This document shows positions 43,629 to 54,018 of a stretch of DNA of 64,000 nt, piece after piece (the first letter of the stretch is position 1; each line of letters begins with the position of its first letter). A model generated the notes under the pieces. The model worked only from the letters and a program-made list of their open reading frames with translations. It did no database searches and was not told where the DNA came from. This stretch comes from Rhodocyclaceae bacterium (GTDB lineage Bacteria; Pseudomonadota; Gammaproteobacteria; Burkholderiales; Rhodocyclaceae): assembly GCA_030681195.1 (NCBI GenBank), contig JAUXXJ010000042.1:62001-126000 (forward strand). The letters are read 5' to 3'. The position numbers and the translations under genes were made by a program.

Positions 43629-43629
43629 A

Positions 43630-44274
43630 ATGAGCGCCATGATTACCATCGCGCTGTCGAAAGGCCGTATCTTTGAAGAAACCCTGCCCCTGCTGGCTGC
43701 GGCAGGCATTGTGCCGAACGAAAATCCGGAGCAATCCCGCAAACTGATTATTGGCACCAACCGTGCCGACGTTCGCGTCGTCATCGTTCGTGCCTCCGAT
43801 GTGCCGACCTACGTACAGTATGGCGCCGCCGATCTCGGGATTGCCGGTAAGGATGTGCTGATCGAGCACGGCGGTGCCGCTCTCTATCAACCGCTCGACC
43901 TAAAGATCGCCAAGTGCCGCATGTGCGTGGCGACCCCCGCCGGCTTCGACTATGCGGCCGCCGTGCGGCGTGGCGCACGCTTGCGGGTGGCCAGCAAATA
44001 CATCAACACGGCGCGCGAGCATTTCGCGGCCAAGGGCGTGCATGTCGATCTGATCAAGCTGTATGGCTCCATGGAACTGGCCCCGCTGGCGGGCCTAGCC
44101 GATGCGATTGTCGACCTGGTGTCCTCCGGTGGAACGCTCAAGGCCAACAATCTGGTCGAGGTTGAGGAGATCATGCAGATTTCCTCGCGCCTCGTCGTCA
44201 ATCAGGCTAGCCTCAAGATGAAGCGCGGCCTGTTGCAGCCGGTGCTGGATGCCATTGAGGGCGCGATTCAATGA
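43630..44274 (+). CDS. hisG: ATP phosphoribosyltransferase, short form
   Basis: First step of histidine synthesis. The protein is 214 residues, the short HisG form that lacks the C-terminal regulatory domain and needs HisZ, which is not in this window. [16 protein letters not shown] and the PRPP-binding [18 protein letters not shown] block are present. The ATG at 43630 follows murA by one base; the ATG at 43639 is equally possible. Confidence 0.95.
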   Translation: MSAMITIALSKGRIFEETLPLLAAAGIVPNENPEQSRKLIIGTNRADVRVVIVRASDVPTYVQYGAADLGIAGKDVLIEHGGAALYQPLDLKIAKCRMCVATPAGFDYAAAVRRGARLRVASKYINTAREHFAAKGVHVDLIKLYGSMELAPLAGLADAIVDLVSSGGTLKANNLVEVEEIMQISSRLVVNQASLKMKRGLLQPVLDAIEGAIQ

Positions 44275-45569
44275 TCCGCAGAATGTCGTCCCGCGATCCT
44301 GAGTTTCTCGCGACACTCGATGCGTTGCTGGCCTTCGACAATTCGACCGACGAGGCCATCGAGCGCACGGTTGCCGATATTCTGTCCAACGTGCGCACCG
44401 TGGGCGATGCGGCGGTGTTGGATTACACCTACCGCTTTGATAAGTTGACGGCCACGTCGATGGCCGCACTCGAACTGCCGCTTGCAGAGTTGGCATGCGC
44501 TTTCGCCGGCTTGCCGCAAGTGCAGCGCACTGCGCTGGAACAGGCGGCCGAGCGTATCCGCATCTATCATGAGCGGCAGAAGATTGCGTCCTGGGAATAC
44601 ACCGAAGCTGATGGCACGCGCCTCGGCCAGAAGGTAACACCGCTGGATCGTGTCGGTCTCTATGTGCCCGGCGGCAAGGCGGCTTATCCCAGTTCGGTGC
44701 TGATGAATGCCATTCCGGCCAAGGTAGCCGGGGTGAAAGAGTTGATCATGGTTGTGCCGACGCCGGGTGGCCAAAAAAATGCCCTGGTGCTGGCTGCGGC
44801 GCATCTGGCCGGGGTGGATCGCGTATTCACCATCGGCGGTGCGCAGGCGGTGGCCGCGCTGGCCTATGGCACGCAGACCATTCCGCAGGTGGACAAGATC
44901 GTTGGCCCGGGCAATGCCTATGTCGCCAGCGCCAAGCGCCGCGTTTTCGGCACGGTCGGCATCGATATGGTCGCCGGTCCTTCCGAAGTACTGGTGATTG
45001 CCGACGGATCGGGTGATCCCGACTGGACGGCGATTGACCTGTTTGCCCAGGCCGAACACGACGAACTGGCGCAGTCGATCCTGCTGTGCCCGGATGCGGC
45101 TTACCTTGATCGTGTGCAGGCGAGCATCGAAAAACTCCTGCCGACCATGCCGCGCAAGGACGTGATTGCCGCTTCGCTGAGCGGACGCGGGGCGCTAATT
45201 CTTGTCACCGACCTCGACGAAGCTTGCGTGATTGCCAACCGGATTGCGCCCGAGCATCTGGAATTGTCGGTGGCGGAACCGCGCGCCTTACTCGACAAGA
45301 TTCGTCATGCCGGCGCGATTTTCATGGGCCACCATTGTTCCGAGTCGCTGGGCGACTATTGTGCCGGGCCGAACCACGTTTTGCCCACCTCACGCAGCGC
45401 ACGCTTTTCCTCGCCGCTGGGCGTCTATGACTTCCAGAAGCGCTCAAGCATCATCGAGATTTCGGCCGCCGGGGCGCAGACGCTTGGCCCGATTGCCGCC
45501 ACGCTGGCGCATGGCGAGGGCCTGACAGCCCACGCGCGCGCGGCAGAACTGCGCATCAAGCCGCAGTAA
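44271..45569 (+). CDS. hisD: Histidinol dehydrogenase
   Basis: Last two oxidation steps to histidine, Zn2+-dependent. The 432 residues include [20 protein letters not shown], the [20 protein letters not shown] region and catalytic [20 protein letters not shown]. It starts in the hisG stop (ATGA). Its 3' end overlaps the convergent hisC by 14 bp. Confidence 0.97.
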   Translation: MIRRMSSRDPEFLATLDALLAFDNSTDEAIERTVADILSNVRTVGDAAVLDYTYRFDKLTATSMAALELPLAELACAFAGLPQVQRTALEQAAERIRIYHERQKIASWEYTEADGTRLGQKVTPLDRVGLYVPGGKAAYPSSVLMNAIPAKVAGVKELIMVVPTPGGQKNALVLAAAHLAGVDRVFTIGGAQAVAALAYGTQTIPQVDKIVGPGNAYVASAKRRVFGTVGIDMVAGPSEVLVIADGSGDPDWTAIDLFAQAEHDELAQSILLCPDAAYLDRVQASIEKLLPTMPRKDVIAASLSGRGALILVTDLDEACVIANRIAPEHLELSVAEPRALLDKIRHAGAIFMGHHCSESLGDYCAGPNHVLPTSRSARFSSPLGVYDFQKRSSIIEISAAGAQTLGPIAATLAHGEGLTAHARAAELRIKPQ

Positions 45570-46620
45570 TTTCCTTCAGCGCTGCGACCAGTTTCTCGCA
45601 TTGCTCATCCGTCCCCACGGTAATCCGCAGGAACTGATCGATACGCGCCGCCTTGAAATGGCGCACGATGATGCCCTTCTGCCGTAGTGCCAGCGCCGAC
45701 TTTTCGGCATCGTGCTGCGGGTGGCGTGCAAAGACGAAGTTTGCTGCGGACGGCAGCACCTCGAACCCCATCGCTTGCAGTTCCACGACCAGCGTTGTCC
45801 GGCTGCGTATTACAGCCTGGCGGGTGCGCTCGAACCATTCGCGATCTTCGATGGCCGCCGCCGCGCCAGCCAACGCCAGCCGATCCAGCGGGTAGGAGTT
45901 GAAGCTGTTCTTGATGCGTTCGAGGGCGTCGATCAGGTCAGGATGGCCGACGGCAAAGCCAACCCGCAGACCGGCCAGCGAGCGTGACTTGGAGAGTGTC
46001 TGCACTACCAGCAGGTTTGGATAGCGTTGGACCAGCGTGACCGCGCTTTCACCGCCAAAGTCGATGTAGGCCTCATCGATGACGACGACTGAATCCGGAT
46101 TGGCGTCGAGCAGGCGGGCGATTTCGCCCAGCGGCAGCAGTCGACCCGTGGGCGCATTCGGATTGGGGAAAATGATGCCGCCGTTCGGGCGCCGATAATC
46201 ATCCACCTGGATAGCAAACGCGGCGTCCAGCGGCACGGTCACGAATTCGATGTCATACAGTCCGCAATAAACCGGATAGAAGCTGTAGCTGATGTCGGGG
46301 AAGAGGATCGGCTGCTCGTGTTTCAGCAAGCCGAGAAAGACATGTGCCAGCACCTCATCGGAACCATTGCCGACAAATACATTACGGGGCTCGATATCGC
46401 CAAAACAGGCCGCAATGGCTGACTTGAGTCGCTCGCCATTCGGATCCGGGTATAGCCGCAGGCTGTCACCGATCTCGCGGGTGATGGCCTCGCACACTTT
46501 TGGCGAGGGGCCGTAGGGGTTCTCGTTGGTGTTCAGCTTGACGAGATTGGGCAGCTTGGGCTGCTCGCCCGGAACGTAAGGCTGCAAAGCACGTGTGGTA
46601 GCGCTCCAGAATCGGCTCAT
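45556..46620 (-). CDS. hisC: Histidinol-phosphate aminotransferase, inverted within the his operon
   Basis: PLP-dependent aminotransferase of histidine synthesis. The 354 residues open [20 protein letters not shown] with [11 protein letters not shown], and the PLP lysine is in [16 protein letters not shown]. The gene has the position expected for hisC (between hisD and hisB) but the opposite strand, so it needs its own promoter in the 98 bp shared with hisB. Residues about 306-313 (KSALALRQ) match a degenerate dispersed repeat (copy 11). Confidence 0.96.
   Translation of the reverse strand: MSRFWSATTRALQPYVPGEQPKLPNLVKLNTNENPYGPSPKVCEAITREIGDSLRLYPDPNGERLKSAIAACFGDIEPRNVFVGNGSDEVLAHVFLGLLKHEQPILFPDISYSFYPVYCGLYDIEFVTVPLDAAFAIQVDDYRRPNGGIIFPNPNAPTGRLLPLGEIARLLDANPDSVVVIDEAYIDFGGESAVTLVQRYPNLLVVQTLSKSRSLAGLRVGFAVGHPDLIDALERIKNSFNSYPLDRLALAGAAAAIEDREWFERTRQAVIRSRTTLVVELQAMGFEVLPSAANFVFARHPQHDAEKSALALRQKGIIVRHFKAARIDQFLRITVGTDEQCEKLVAALKEITAA
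45681..45704 (+). repeat. Dispersed 24-bp repeat, copy 11 (inside hisC)
   Basis: GCCGTAGT then GCCAGCGCCGACTTTT: 21 of 24 match the consensus, and the 16-base core is exact. The opposite strand is read as KSALALRQ. Confidence 0.75.
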
Positions 46621-46718
46621 GGCAAGATTGAAAGCGGGGGAATGAAGGGGTTGCAGGAACGGCGAAATGGTATTATCGCCCGGCTTGCAACCATTGGCAA
46701 AACACGGACAACCCCGTC

Positions 46719-47318
46719 ATGGCTACGATACAGCGCACCGCTGACATACACCGCACCACGCTGGAAACCCAGATCCGCGTCAAGCTCGATCTGGAAGGCA
46801 CCGGCAAGTCGCAACTGGCGACCGGCGTCGGTTTCTTTGACCACATGCTGGATCAGATCGCCCGTCATGGGCTGATCGACATGCAGGTCGATGCGCGGGG
46901 TGACCTGCACATTGATGCGCACCACACCGTCGAGGATGTCGGCATCACGCTCGGTCAGGCACTGGCCCAGGCGCTGGGCGACAAGAAGGGATTGACCCGT
47001 TACGGCCATGCGTACGTACCGCTGGATGAGGCACTGTCGCGCGTGGTCGTGGATCTATCCGGCCGGCCTGGTCTGGAATTCAATGTTGACTTTGTGCGGC
47101 CGCGCATCGGCGATTTCGATGTCGACCTGGTCCGCGAATTCTTTCAGGGACTCGTCAATCATGCGGGCATCACCGTCCATATCGACAACCTGCGTGGCGT
47201 GAATGCGCACCATCAGGCCGAAACCGTGTTCAAGGCCTTTGCGCGTGCCTTGCGCATGGCGATGACGGTCGATCCGCGTCTCGGCGAGGCCGTGCCTTCC
47301 ACGAAGGGCAGCCTGTAA
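46719..47318 (+). CDS. hisB: Imidazoleglycerol-phosphate dehydratase
   Basis: 199-residue monofunctional HisB. Metal-binding His clusters [25 protein letters not shown] and [20 protein letters not shown] are all present. It restarts the plus-strand half of the his operon after the inverted hisC. The protein makes imidazole acetol phosphate for HisC. Confidence 0.97.
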   Translation: MATIQRTADIHRTTLETQIRVKLDLEGTGKSQLATGVGFFDHMLDQIARHGLIDMQVDARGDLHIDAHHTVEDVGITLGQALAQALGDKKGLTRYGHAYVPLDEALSRVVVDLSGRPGLEFNVDFVRPRIGDFDVDLVREFFQGLVNHAGITVHIDNLRGVNAHHQAETVFKAFARALRMAMTVDPRLGEAVPSTKGSL

Positions 47319-47345
47319 TTCCTTTGTAGGTTCGAAAAGCGAGCG

Positions 47346-47984
47346 ATGAATACTGTAGCAATCGTCGATTACGGCATGGGCAACCTGCGCTCGGTGGCGA
47401 AGGCCGTCGAACATGTGGCGCCGACAGCCAAGGTCATCGTCACCGCCAATCCGGCCGATCTGTCGGCAGCTGATCGAATCATCGTGCCGGGCCAGGGCGC
47501 AATGCCGGACTGCATGCGCGAACTCAAGGCACGCCAGCTTGCCGATGCCGTGATCAAGATGGCGGCGAGCAAGCCTTTCCTGGGCATTTGTATCGGCCAG
47601 CAAATGTTGTTCGAACACAGCGAGGAAGGCGATGTGGCCGGTCTGGGGCTGTTTCCCGGTCGGGTACGCCGCTTCCCGGCCGAAGCGATGCACGATGCTG
47701 CGGGCGTGCCCCTTAAAGTGCCGCACATGGGCTGGAATGGCGTGCGCCAGTCAGAAGCCCACCCGCTCTGGCAGGGCATCGCCGATGGCGAGCGTTTCTA
47801 TTTCGTGCATAGCTATTATGTCGAGCCTGCCAGCCCCGAGGTGATTGCCGGTTCGACCCACTATGGCATCATGTTTACCAGTGCGGTGGCGCGCGCCAAC
47901 ATTTTTGCCGTACAGTTCCATCCGGAGAAGAGTGCCGCTGTCGGCCTCAAGCTGCTTGAAAATTTCATGCACTGGCATCCATAA
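47346..47984 (+). CDS. hisH: Imidazole glycerol phosphate synthase, glutaminase subunit
   Basis: Supplies ammonia to HisF. The 212-residue class I amidotransferase has the nucleophile in [13 protein letters not shown] and the His-Glu pair in [12 protein letters not shown]. It is 27 bp after hisB and 38 bp before hisA. Confidence 0.97.
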   Translation: MNTVAIVDYGMGNLRSVAKAVEHVAPTAKVIVTANPADLSAADRIIVPGQGAMPDCMRELKARQLADAVIKMAASKPFLGICIGQQMLFEHSEEGDVAGLGLFPGRVRRFPAEAMHDAAGVPLKVPHMGWNGVRQSEAHPLWQGIADGERFYFVHSYYVEPASPEVIAGSTHYGIMFTSAVARANIFAVQFHPEKSAAVGLKLLENFMHWHP

Positions 47985-48022
47985 CCCATTTTATTGGCTC
48001 ACTTTTTGGATCAAGACTTCCC

Positions 48023-48766
48023 ATGCTGCTGATTCCTGCGATCGACCTGAAAGATGGACATTGTGTGCGCCTTAAGCAAGGTGCGATGGACGATGCCACG
48101 GTGTTCTCCGAAGACCCGGGTGCGATGGCCCGTCACTGGATTGACCAGGGCGCACGCCGCCTGCATCTGGTGGATTTGAATGGCGCCTTTGCCGGCAAGC
48201 CGAAGAACGAGCCGGCGATTAAGGCCATTCTCGACGAGGTGGGGGATGAGATTCCCGTGCAACTGGGCGGCGGCATCCGTGATCTCGATACCATCGAGCG
48301 CTGCCTGGACGATGGCATCAGCTACGTCATCATTGGTACGGCCGCCGTCAAAAACCCCGGTTTCCTGCACGATGCCTGTACCGCGTTCCCCGGCCACATT
48401 ATCGTCGGCCTGGACGCGAAGGATGGCAAGGTGGCCGTGGATGGCTGGTCGAAGATGACCGGCCACGACGTGATTGACTTGGCCAAAAAATTCGAGGATT
48501 ACGGTGTTGAAGGGATTATTTATACCGACATTGGTCGAGACGGCATGCTCTCCGGCGTGAACGTGGAGGCGACGCTCAAACTCGCTCAGGCCTTGCGCAT
48601 TCCGGTCATCGCCAGCGGTGGCATCGCCAGCATCGAGGACGTCACGGCACTGTGTAAGGTGGCCGACGAAGGCATCATGGGGGCCATTACCGGCCGTGCC
48701 ATTTACGAAGGCAAGCTTGATTTCCGCGCGGCGCAGGCCGAAGCGGACAAGTGCGCCAAAAAATAA
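48023..48766 (+). CDS. hisA: ProFAR isomerase
   Basis: 247-residue (beta-alpha)8-barrel isomerase. It begins [20 protein letters not shown], with catalytic Asp in AIDLKDG and the second Asp in [15 protein letters not shown]; the phosphate loops IASGGIAS and [10 protein letters not shown] follow. It sits four bases before hisF. Confidence 0.97.
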   Translation: MLLIPAIDLKDGHCVRLKQGAMDDATVFSEDPGAMARHWIDQGARRLHLVDLNGAFAGKPKNEPAIKAILDEVGDEIPVQLGGGIRDLDTIERCLDDGISYVIIGTAAVKNPGFLHDACTAFPGHIIVGLDAKDGKVAVDGWSKMTGHDVIDLAKKFEDYGVEGIIYTDIGRDGMLSGVNVEATLKLAQALRIPVIASGGIASIEDVTALCKVADEGIMGAITGRAIYEGKLDFRAAQAEADKCAKK

Positions 48767-48770
48767 CCCC

Positions 48771-49529
48771 ATGCTGGCCAAACGCATCATCCCCTGCCTT
48801 GACGTCAGCGCCGGGCGCGTCGTCAAGGGTGTTAATTTCGTCGAATTGCGCGATGCCGGCGATCCGGTCGAGATCGCGCGCCGCTATGACGAACAGGGTG
48901 CGGATGAAATTACGTTTCTCGACATCACCGCCAGTTCTGATCAGCGCGACATCATTCTCGATATTGTCCAGGCCTGTGCCGAACAGGTCTTCATCCCACT
49001 GACGGTGGGGGGCGGCGTGCGCAAGGTCGAGGATGTGAGACGCCTGCTGAATGCCGGGGCCGACAAGGTCAGCATGAACACGGCCGCCGTGCAGAATCCG
49101 CAACTGGTCGCCGATGCAGCGGGCAAAGTGGGCTCCCAGTGTATCGTCGTCGCCATCGATGCCAAGCAGACCAGCCCGGGCAAGTGGGAAGTGTTTACCC
49201 ACGGTGGCCGAAACAATACGCATATCGACGCGATAGACTGGGCGAAGCAGGTGACGGCGCTGGGCGCGGGCGAAATCCTGCTGACCAGCATGGATCGTGA
49301 CGGTACCAAGAATGGTTTTGATCTCGGCCTGACACGCGCGGTTTCCGATGCCGTGTCAATTCCCGTGATTGCCAGCGGCGGGGTGGGCAACCTGCAGCAC
49401 CTCGCCGATGGCGTGACCCAGGGCCGCGCTGATGCCGTGCTGGCTGCCAGCATCTTTCACTATGGCGAATACACCGTGCGCCAGGCCAAGGAGCACATGC
49501 GTGCGCAAGGAATTGAGGTGCGGCTGTGA
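48771..49529 (+). CDS. hisF: Imidazole glycerol phosphate synthase, cyclase subunit
   Basis: 252-residue barrel enzyme that uses ammonia from His[21 protein letters not shown] with Asp11, LTVGGGVRK, and [12 protein letters not shown] with the second catalytic Asp are present. The ATG at 48771 follows hisA by four bases; the open frame upstream is only readthrough. Its stop overlaps the hisI GTG. Confidence 0.97.
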   Translation: MLAKRIIPCLDVSAGRVVKGVNFVELRDAGDPVEIARRYDEQGADEITFLDITASSDQRDIILDIVQACAEQVFIPLTVGGGVRKVEDVRRLLNAGADKVSMNTAAVQNPQLVADAAGKVGSQCIVVAIDAKQTSPGKWEVFTHGGRNNTHIDAIDWAKQVTALGAGEILLTSMDRDGTKNGFDLGLTRAVSDAVSIPVIASGGVGNLQHLADGVTQGRADAVLAASIFHYGEYTVRQAKEHMRAQGIEVRL

Positions 49530-49912
49530 GCAAGAAGTGGCTGAATGACGTGAAGTGGGACGAGCAGGGCCTGGTGCCCGCCATCGCGCAGGACGCGCAC
49601 ACGGGCGAGGTGCTGATGTTCGCCTGGATGAACCGCGAAGCGCTGGAAAAAACCGCGCAACTGGGCGAGGCGGTGTATTGGTCGCGCTCGCGCAGAAAGC
49701 TCTGGCACAAGGGCGAGGAGTCAGGCCATACGCAGAAGGTGGTCGAGGTTCGTACCGACTGCGACAACGATGTCGTGCTGCTCAAGATCGAGCAGACCGG
49801 CGGAATCGCCTGCCATACCGGCCGACGTAGCTGTTTCTTCAACAGGCTTGAAACGGAGACGTGGCAGGGTGTCGAGCCCGTGTTGAAAGACCCCAAGGAA
49901 ATTTACAAATGA
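49526..49912 (+). CDS. hisI: Phosphoribosyl-AMP cyclohydrolase
   Basis: 128-residue stand-alone HisI, not fused to HisE. It has [12 protein letters not shown], the Zn and Mg ligand block [19 protein letters not shown] and [10 protein letters not shown]. The GTG start overlaps the hisF stop. Confidence 0.96.
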   Translation: MSKKWLNDVKWDEQGLVPAIAQDAHTGEVLMFAWMNREALEKTAQLGEAVYWSRSRRKLWHKGEESGHTQKVVEVRTDCDNDVVLLKIEQTGGIACHTGRRSCFFNRLETETWQGVEPVLKDPKEIYK

Positions 49913-50232
49913 TCGATCTCGAAGTTATCCATCGCATTCAGGACACGCTCGAAGCCCGCAAGGGTGCTGCCCCTGATTCCTCGTATGTTTCCAGCCTCTA
50001 CGCCAAAGGCACCGACGCCATCTGCAAAAAGATTGCCGAGGAAGGTGCCGAGGTCATCATGGCCGCGAAAGACGGTGATCGTCTACATCTGGTGCGCGAG
50101 ACCTGCGACCTGTGGTTTCACAGCATGGTATTGCTGTCGCACTTCGGCATTGGTGTCGATGACATCATGATGGAGTTCCGCCGTCGCGAAGGCATTTCCG
50201 GCATCGACGAGAAAGCCAGTCGGGGAAAATAA
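49909..50232 (+). CDS. hisE: Phosphoribosyl-ATP pyrophosphatase
   Basis: 107-residue MazG-fold pyrophosphatase. [20 protein letters not shown] and [20 protein letters not shown] are the family's acidic metal-binding helices. It starts in the hisI stop and ends directly before hinT. Confidence 0.96.
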   Translation: MIDLEVIHRIQDTLEARKGAAPDSSYVSSLYAKGTDAICKKIAEEGAEVIMAAKDGDRLHLVRETCDLWFHSMVLLSHFGIGVDDIMMEFRRREGISGIDEKASRGK

Positions 50233-50583
50233 ATGTCAGACTGCATCTTCTGCAAGATTGTGCGCGGGGATATTCCCTGCAAGAAGGTTTACGAGGATGA
50301 CGACATGCTCGCCTTCCACGATATCGCGCCGCAGGCGCCGGTGCATTTCATGGTGATCCCGAAAGTGCATCTCGCCTCACTGGCCGATGCCGACGCAAGC
50401 CACGCGCCTGTCCTTGGTAAACTGTTTGCCAAGGTGGGCGAACTGGCCCGCAGCCAGGGACTGACAGATGGTTTCCGCACCATCGTCAACACCGGTAGGG
50501 TGGCTCAGCAGGAGGTGTATCATCTTCACGTTCATATCGTCGGCGGGCCGGATCGACTCGGCCCCATGCTGGCGCACAAATAA
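50233..50583 (+). CDS. hinT: HIT-family nucleotide hydrolase HinT
   Basis: 116-residue histidine-triad protein that hydrolyses purine nucleoside phosphoramidates. [20 protein letters not shown] and the triad HLHVHIVGG are typical. It is placed between hisE and tatA, as in other betaproteobacteria, with no gap after hisE. Confidence 0.95.
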   Translation: MSDCIFCKIVRGDIPCKKVYEDDDMLAFHDIAPQAPVHFMVIPKVHLASLADADASHAPVLGKLFAKVGELARSQGLTDGFRTIVNTGRVAQQEVYHLHVHIVGGPDRLGPMLAHK

Positions 50584-50600
50584 ATCCGGAGGAGAGACTG

Positions 50601-50828
50601 ATGGGAAGCTTTAGCATTTGGCACTGGCTGATTGTGCTGGTCATCGTCATGCTGGTGTTCGGCACCAAGAAACTGCGCAATATCGGCTCGGACCTGGGCG
50701 GTGCCGTCAAGGGGTTCAAGGAGGGCATTAAGGACGGTACCCAGGCCCAGGCCGACACCAAGCAGGTTGAGGAGCAGGCAGGCACGACCATCGAAGGCCA
50801 GGCCCGCAAGGAAGAAACCAAGTCCTGA
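50601..50828 (+). CDS. tatA: Twin-arginine translocase subunit TatA
   Basis: 75-residue TatA: an N-terminal membrane helix [20 protein letters not shown], the [14 protein letters not shown] hinge and amphipathic helix, then a charged tail. TatA forms the pore for folded protein export. GGAGGAGAG is its ribosome-binding site. Confidence 0.95.
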   Translation: MGSFSIWHWLIVLVIVMLVFGTKKLRNIGSDLGGAVKGFKEGIKDGTQAQADTKQVEEQAGTTIEGQARKEETKS

Positions 50829-50844
50829 CCCCCTAGTTTTCATC

Positions 50845-50868
50845 GCCGCCCCGCCAGCGCCGACTTTT
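50845..50868 (+). repeat. Dispersed 24-bp repeat, copy 12 (tatA-tatB spacer)
   Basis: GCCGCCCC then GCCAGCGCCGACTTTT, the same variant as copy 2. It fills about half of the 50-bp tatA-tatB gap and ends 10 bp before the tatB GTG, so no Shine-Dalgarno sequence is visible for tatB. Confidence 0.95.
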
Positions 50869-50878
50869 TCAGCATACC

Positions 50879-51256
50879 GTGTTCGATATCGGGTTTACCG
50901 AACTGATGCTCATTGCCCTCGTCGGGCTGATCGTCATCGGGCCGGAGCGCATGCCCAAGGTGGCGCGCACGGTCGGTCATTTGCTCGGGCGCCTGCAACG
51001 TTACGTCAGCGATGTGAAGTCGGACATCAATCGCGAGATGCAGCTTGAAGAGCTGAAAAAGTTGCAGACTCAGGTGGTCGATCAGGCGCGTGACATGGAA
51101 CGGCAGGTGAATGACCAGATGAATACCGTCGAGACCCAACTCAACCAGTCGATACTCACGTCGGCAGAGAACAAGGTGGACGAGTCGATTGAAGCGGCGA
51201 CGCCCTACTCTCCCCCGGCTTCGCCCGTGCCGTCTAACAACCCACCTGCCGCGTGA
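50879..51256 (+). CDS. tatB: Twin-arginine translocase subunit TatB
   Basis: 125-residue TatB: MFDIGFTELMLIALVGLIVI, the GPERMPKVARTVGHLLGRL hinge with Glu8 and Pro typical of TatB, then a coiled coil and a Pro-rich tail. With TatC it forms the signal-peptide receptor. The start is GTG and no ribosome-binding site is visible, because a dispersed repeat lies where it would be. Confidence 0.94.
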   Translation: MFDIGFTELMLIALVGLIVIGPERMPKVARTVGHLLGRLQRYVSDVKSDINREMQLEELKKLQTQVVDQARDMERQVNDQMNTVETQLNQSILTSAENKVDESIEAATPYSPPASPVPSNNPPAA

Positions 51257-52086
51257 TGGAAAACCCGCAGGAAAGCTTCATCTCCCATCTGATCGAGTTG
51301 CGGGATCGCCTGATTCGTGCCCTGCTGTTTATCCTCGTCATTTTCCTGGGTCTGGTGAACTGGGCACGCGATATCTATACCCTGCTGGCAGCACCGATGC
51401 TGGCGGCCCTGCCGGAAGGTGGCCAGATGATCGCCACCGATGTCGTCGGGGCGTTTTTCGTGCCGATGAAGGTTACCCTCATGGTGTCCTTCCTGATTGC
51501 GCTGCCCTATGTGCTCTATCAGACTTGGTCCTTCGTTGCCCCCGGCCTGTATGCCCACGAAAAGAAACTGGCCCTGCCGCTCCTCGCGGCCAGTGTGCTG
51601 CTGTTCTTCATCGGCATGGGCTTTGCCTATTTCGTTGTGTTTCCGGCGGTATTCGGGTTCATCAATGCTTTTGCGCCGGAAGGTGTCGCGGTAATGACCG
51701 ACATCGAGAAGTACCTGTCTTTTGTGCTGACCACCTTTCTGGCCTTCGGTCTTACATTCGAGGTGCCCGTTGTCGTGATTGTGCTGGTGCGGATCGGACT
51801 GGTGACGGTCGAGCAGCTGAAAGAGGCACGCCCTTATGTAATCGTTGGCGCATTCGTTATTGCCGCTGTTGTTACGCCACCGGATGTGCTGTCGCAGTTC
51901 CTGCTGGCCGTACCGATGTGGCTGCTCTATGAGTTGGGGATTGTGCTGGCGCAGATGATCGGCAAGTCGGAGCGTGCCGACGAGGGCAGTTATCGGGCGG
52001 CAAGTCAACCCATGAGCGAGGTCGAGATGGAACATGAACTTGATCGCGCCGAGGCTGAATCCAGCGCCAATCGCGAACGGATCTGA
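51256..52086 (+). CDS. tatC: Twin-arginine translocase subunit TatC
   Basis: 276-residue TatC with six membrane helices. The N-terminal FISHLIELRDRLIRALLFIL and LYAHEKKLALPLLAASVLLF (with the Glu that contacts the twin-arginine signal) are present. The ATG overlaps the tatB stop; a GTG three bases earlier is possible. The C-terminal tail is rich in Glu. Confidence 0.95.
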   Translation: MENPQESFISHLIELRDRLIRALLFILVIFLGLVNWARDIYTLLAAPMLAALPEGGQMIATDVVGAFFVPMKVTLMVSFLIALPYVLYQTWSFVAPGLYAHEKKLALPLLAASVLLFFIGMGFAYFVVFPAVFGFINAFAPEGVAVMTDIEKYLSFVLTTFLAFGLTFEVPVVVIVLVRIGLVTVEQLKEARPYVIVGAFVIAAVVTPPDVLSQFLLAVPMWLLYELGIVLAQMIGKSERADEGSYRAASQPMSEVEMEHELDRAEAESSANRERI

Positions 52087-52093
52087 CGTCCCT

Positions 52094-53248
52094 TTATCTC
52101 GTCGGCTTCGGGCGCTTGCCGATGGTGACATTCAGATCACGCAGCTTGCCTTCGCGACTCACACTGAAGGAAGCAGCCTCTCCCGGTGTCAGTCCGGCGA
52201 TCAGTTCCAGCATCGCCTGCGCATCCCTGACCGGTTGGCCACCGATCCCAAGCAGAATATCCCCCGGTTTCACGCCCGCCTTGTCGGCCGGGCTGTTGCG
52301 CATCACGCCGGCAATCAGCGCACCCGTACTGCTCATCAGGCCGAAGGATTCGGCCAATTCGGCGGTCATGTCCTGTACTTCGACGCCAATCCAGCCACGC
52401 GTGACCGTGCCGGTTTTGATGATCTGTTCCATCACGCTCTTGGCCAGCGAGACGGGGATGGCGAAACCGATGCCCATTGAACCGCCGCTTTGCGAATAGA
52501 TCGCCGTGTTGATGCCGACCAGATGGCCGTTACTGTCCACCAGTCCGCCACCCGAGTTGCCCGGATTGATCGCGGCATCGGTCTGGATGAAGTTCTCGAA
52601 GGTGTTGATGCCCAGATGTGAGCGGCCGAGGGCTGAGACGATGCCAGAAGTGACGGTTTGGCCGACGCCGAAGGGGTTGCCGATGGCCAGCACCACATCG
52701 CCGATGCGCAGCGATTCGGCCTGGGCGAAGGTGATTGGCGTGAGCGCCTGAATATTGGCAATCTTCAGCACGGCGAGGTCCGATTCCGGGTCGGCACCGA
52801 CCAGTTTTGCCTTGGTCTTGCGACCATCGTGAAGCGCCACTTCGATTTCATCGGCCGACTCGATGACGTGGTTGTTGGTCAGCACCAGGCCGTCGGCCGA
52901 AACGATGACGCCGCTACCCAAGCCGGATTGGCGCTGTGATTCCGGCCCGAAACGGTCGCCAAAGAAGTGACGGAAGACCGGGTCGTTGATGAAGGGGTGA
53001 CGCCGTACTTCCTGGCTGGTGAAGATATGCACGACCGCCGGCAGGGCGGCTTGAGCGGCATCGGCGAAGCTCACCACCTTGCGCGGGTTGCTCTCCGGCC
53101 GCGCTTCCTGGATGGCGACGATGGCGGGGCGTTCCGGCAGCGATACGCCGCGCGGGCCAAGCCATTCGGGCTTCAGGGTTTGCACGACGAACAGTCCGGC
53201 GACACTGATCGTGACGGCCTGGGCAAAAATGAGCCAGAATCTATGCAT
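52094..53248 (-). CDS. HtrA-family serine protease (DegS-like layout)
   Basis: 384 residues: one N-terminal membrane anchor (FWLIFAQAVTISVAGLFVV), a trypsin-like domain with triad His in LTNNHVIESADE, Asp in DPESDLAVLKI and Ser in INPGNSGGGLVDSN, and a single C-terminal PDZ domain. One PDZ and a membrane anchor point to a DegS-type, periplasm-facing protease; DegQ and DegP have two PDZ domains. The ATG at 53248 gives the anchor at the N-terminus. It is divergent from the Nif3-like gene by 23 bp and convergent with tatC. Confidence 0.92.
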   Translation of the reverse strand: MHRFWLIFAQAVTISVAGLFVVQTLKPEWLGPRGVSLPERPAIVAIQEARPESNPRKVVSFADAAQAALPAVVHIFTSQEVRRHPFINDPVFRHFFGDRFGPESQRQSGLGSGVIVSADGLVLTNNHVIESADEIEVALHDGRKTKAKLVGADPESDLAVLKIANIQALTPITFAQAESLRIGDVVLAIGNPFGVGQTVTSGIVSALGRSHLGINTFENFIQTDAAINPGNSGGGLVDSNGHLVGINTAIYSQSGGSMGIGFAIPVSLAKSVMEQIIKTGTVTRGWIGVEVQDMTAELAESFGLMSSTGALIAGVMRNSPADKAGVKPGDILLGIGGQPVRDAQAMLELIAGLTPGEAASFSVSREGKLRDLNVTIGKRPKPTR

Positions 53249-53271
53249 GAGAAGAATGAAGGGACGAAAGA

Positions 53272-54018
53272 ATGCAGCGTGATGAATTGAACGGTTACTT
53301 GCGCGACCTGTTGGCCGTGGAGCGCTTCCACGATTATTGCCCAAATGGTCTACAAGTGGAAGGACGCGCGGTGGTAGGACGTATTGTCTGCGGTGTGACG
53401 GCGAGCCAGGCGCTGATTGAGGCCGCGATTGAGCGCAAGGCGGATGCGATCCTGGTGCACCATGGTTGGTTCTGGAAGGGCGAGGATGGGCGCATTACCG
53501 GCTTTCGCAAGCAGCGTCTGCAGCGCCTGCTGGCGCATGACATCAATCTGTTCGCCTTCCACCTGCCGCTGGATGCCCATGCTGAACTGGGCAACAATGC
53601 GCAGCTGGCCGCCCGCTTCGGCTGGCAGGTTGAGCGCCATTTTGGCGAGCAGGATCTGGGTTGCCTTGCCGTCCTGCCAGCGCCGACTTTTGCGGGTGAG
53701 TTGGCGCGGCAGGCCGCGACGGTGTTGGGTCGAACGCCGCTGCTGTTGGGCGCAGCCGAACAGCCCGTGACCCGGGTGGCCTGGTGCAGCGGCGGTGCGC
53801 AGGACTGGTTCGAGGCCGCCATTGATGCGGGGGCCGATCTGTTCCTGTCTGGCGAGGTGTCGGAGCAGACGACGCATCTGGCGCGCGAGTGTGGCGTCGC
53901 CTACTTGGCAGCGGGCCACCATGCCACGGAGCGTTACGGGGTAATGGCGTTGGGAAAACACCTGGCTGAGCACTGCGGCCTTGCCTGCGAGTTCATCGAC
54001 ATCGACAATCCGGTTTAG
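53272..54018 (+). CDS. Nif3/YbgI-like dinuclear metal centre protein
   Basis: 248-residue Nif3 family protein. Metal ligands appear in [23 protein letters not shown] and, near the C-terminus, [10 protein letters not shown]. Relatives are annotated as GTP cyclohydrolase I type 2-like, but the activity is unsettled. Residues 133-140 (AVLPAPTF) come from repeat copy 13 at the spot where relatives read a Pro-containing linker, with no length change that I can detect. It overlaps the convergent FimV-like gene by 4 bp. Confidence 0.88.
   Translation: MQRDELNGYLRDLLAVERFHDYCPNGLQVEGRAVVGRIVCGVTASQALIEAAIERKADAILVHHGWFWKGEDGRITGFRKQRLQRLLAHDINLFAFHLPLDAHAELGNNAQLAARFGWQVERHFGEQDLGCLAVLPAPTFAGELARQAATVLGRTPLLLGAAEQPVTRVAWCSGGAQDWFEAAIDAGADLFLSGEVSEQTTHLARECGVAYLAAGHHATERYGVMALGKHLAEHCGLACEFIDIDNPV
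53668..53691 (+). repeat. Dispersed 24-bp repeat, copy 13 (inside the Nif3-like gene)
   Basis: GCCGTCCT then GCCAGCGCCGACTTTT; one mismatch. It is read as AVLPAPTF. Confidence 0.93.

Noticed and set aside
44924..44941. GTCGCCAGCGCCAAGCGC in hisD resembling the repeat core
   Set aside because: It encodes the conserved YVASAKRR stretch of HisD and lacks GACTTTT.
46651..46676. TTGCAG and TATTAT as a hisB promoter
   Set aside because: Only 14 bp between the boxes, too short for a sigma-70 promoter to be claimed.
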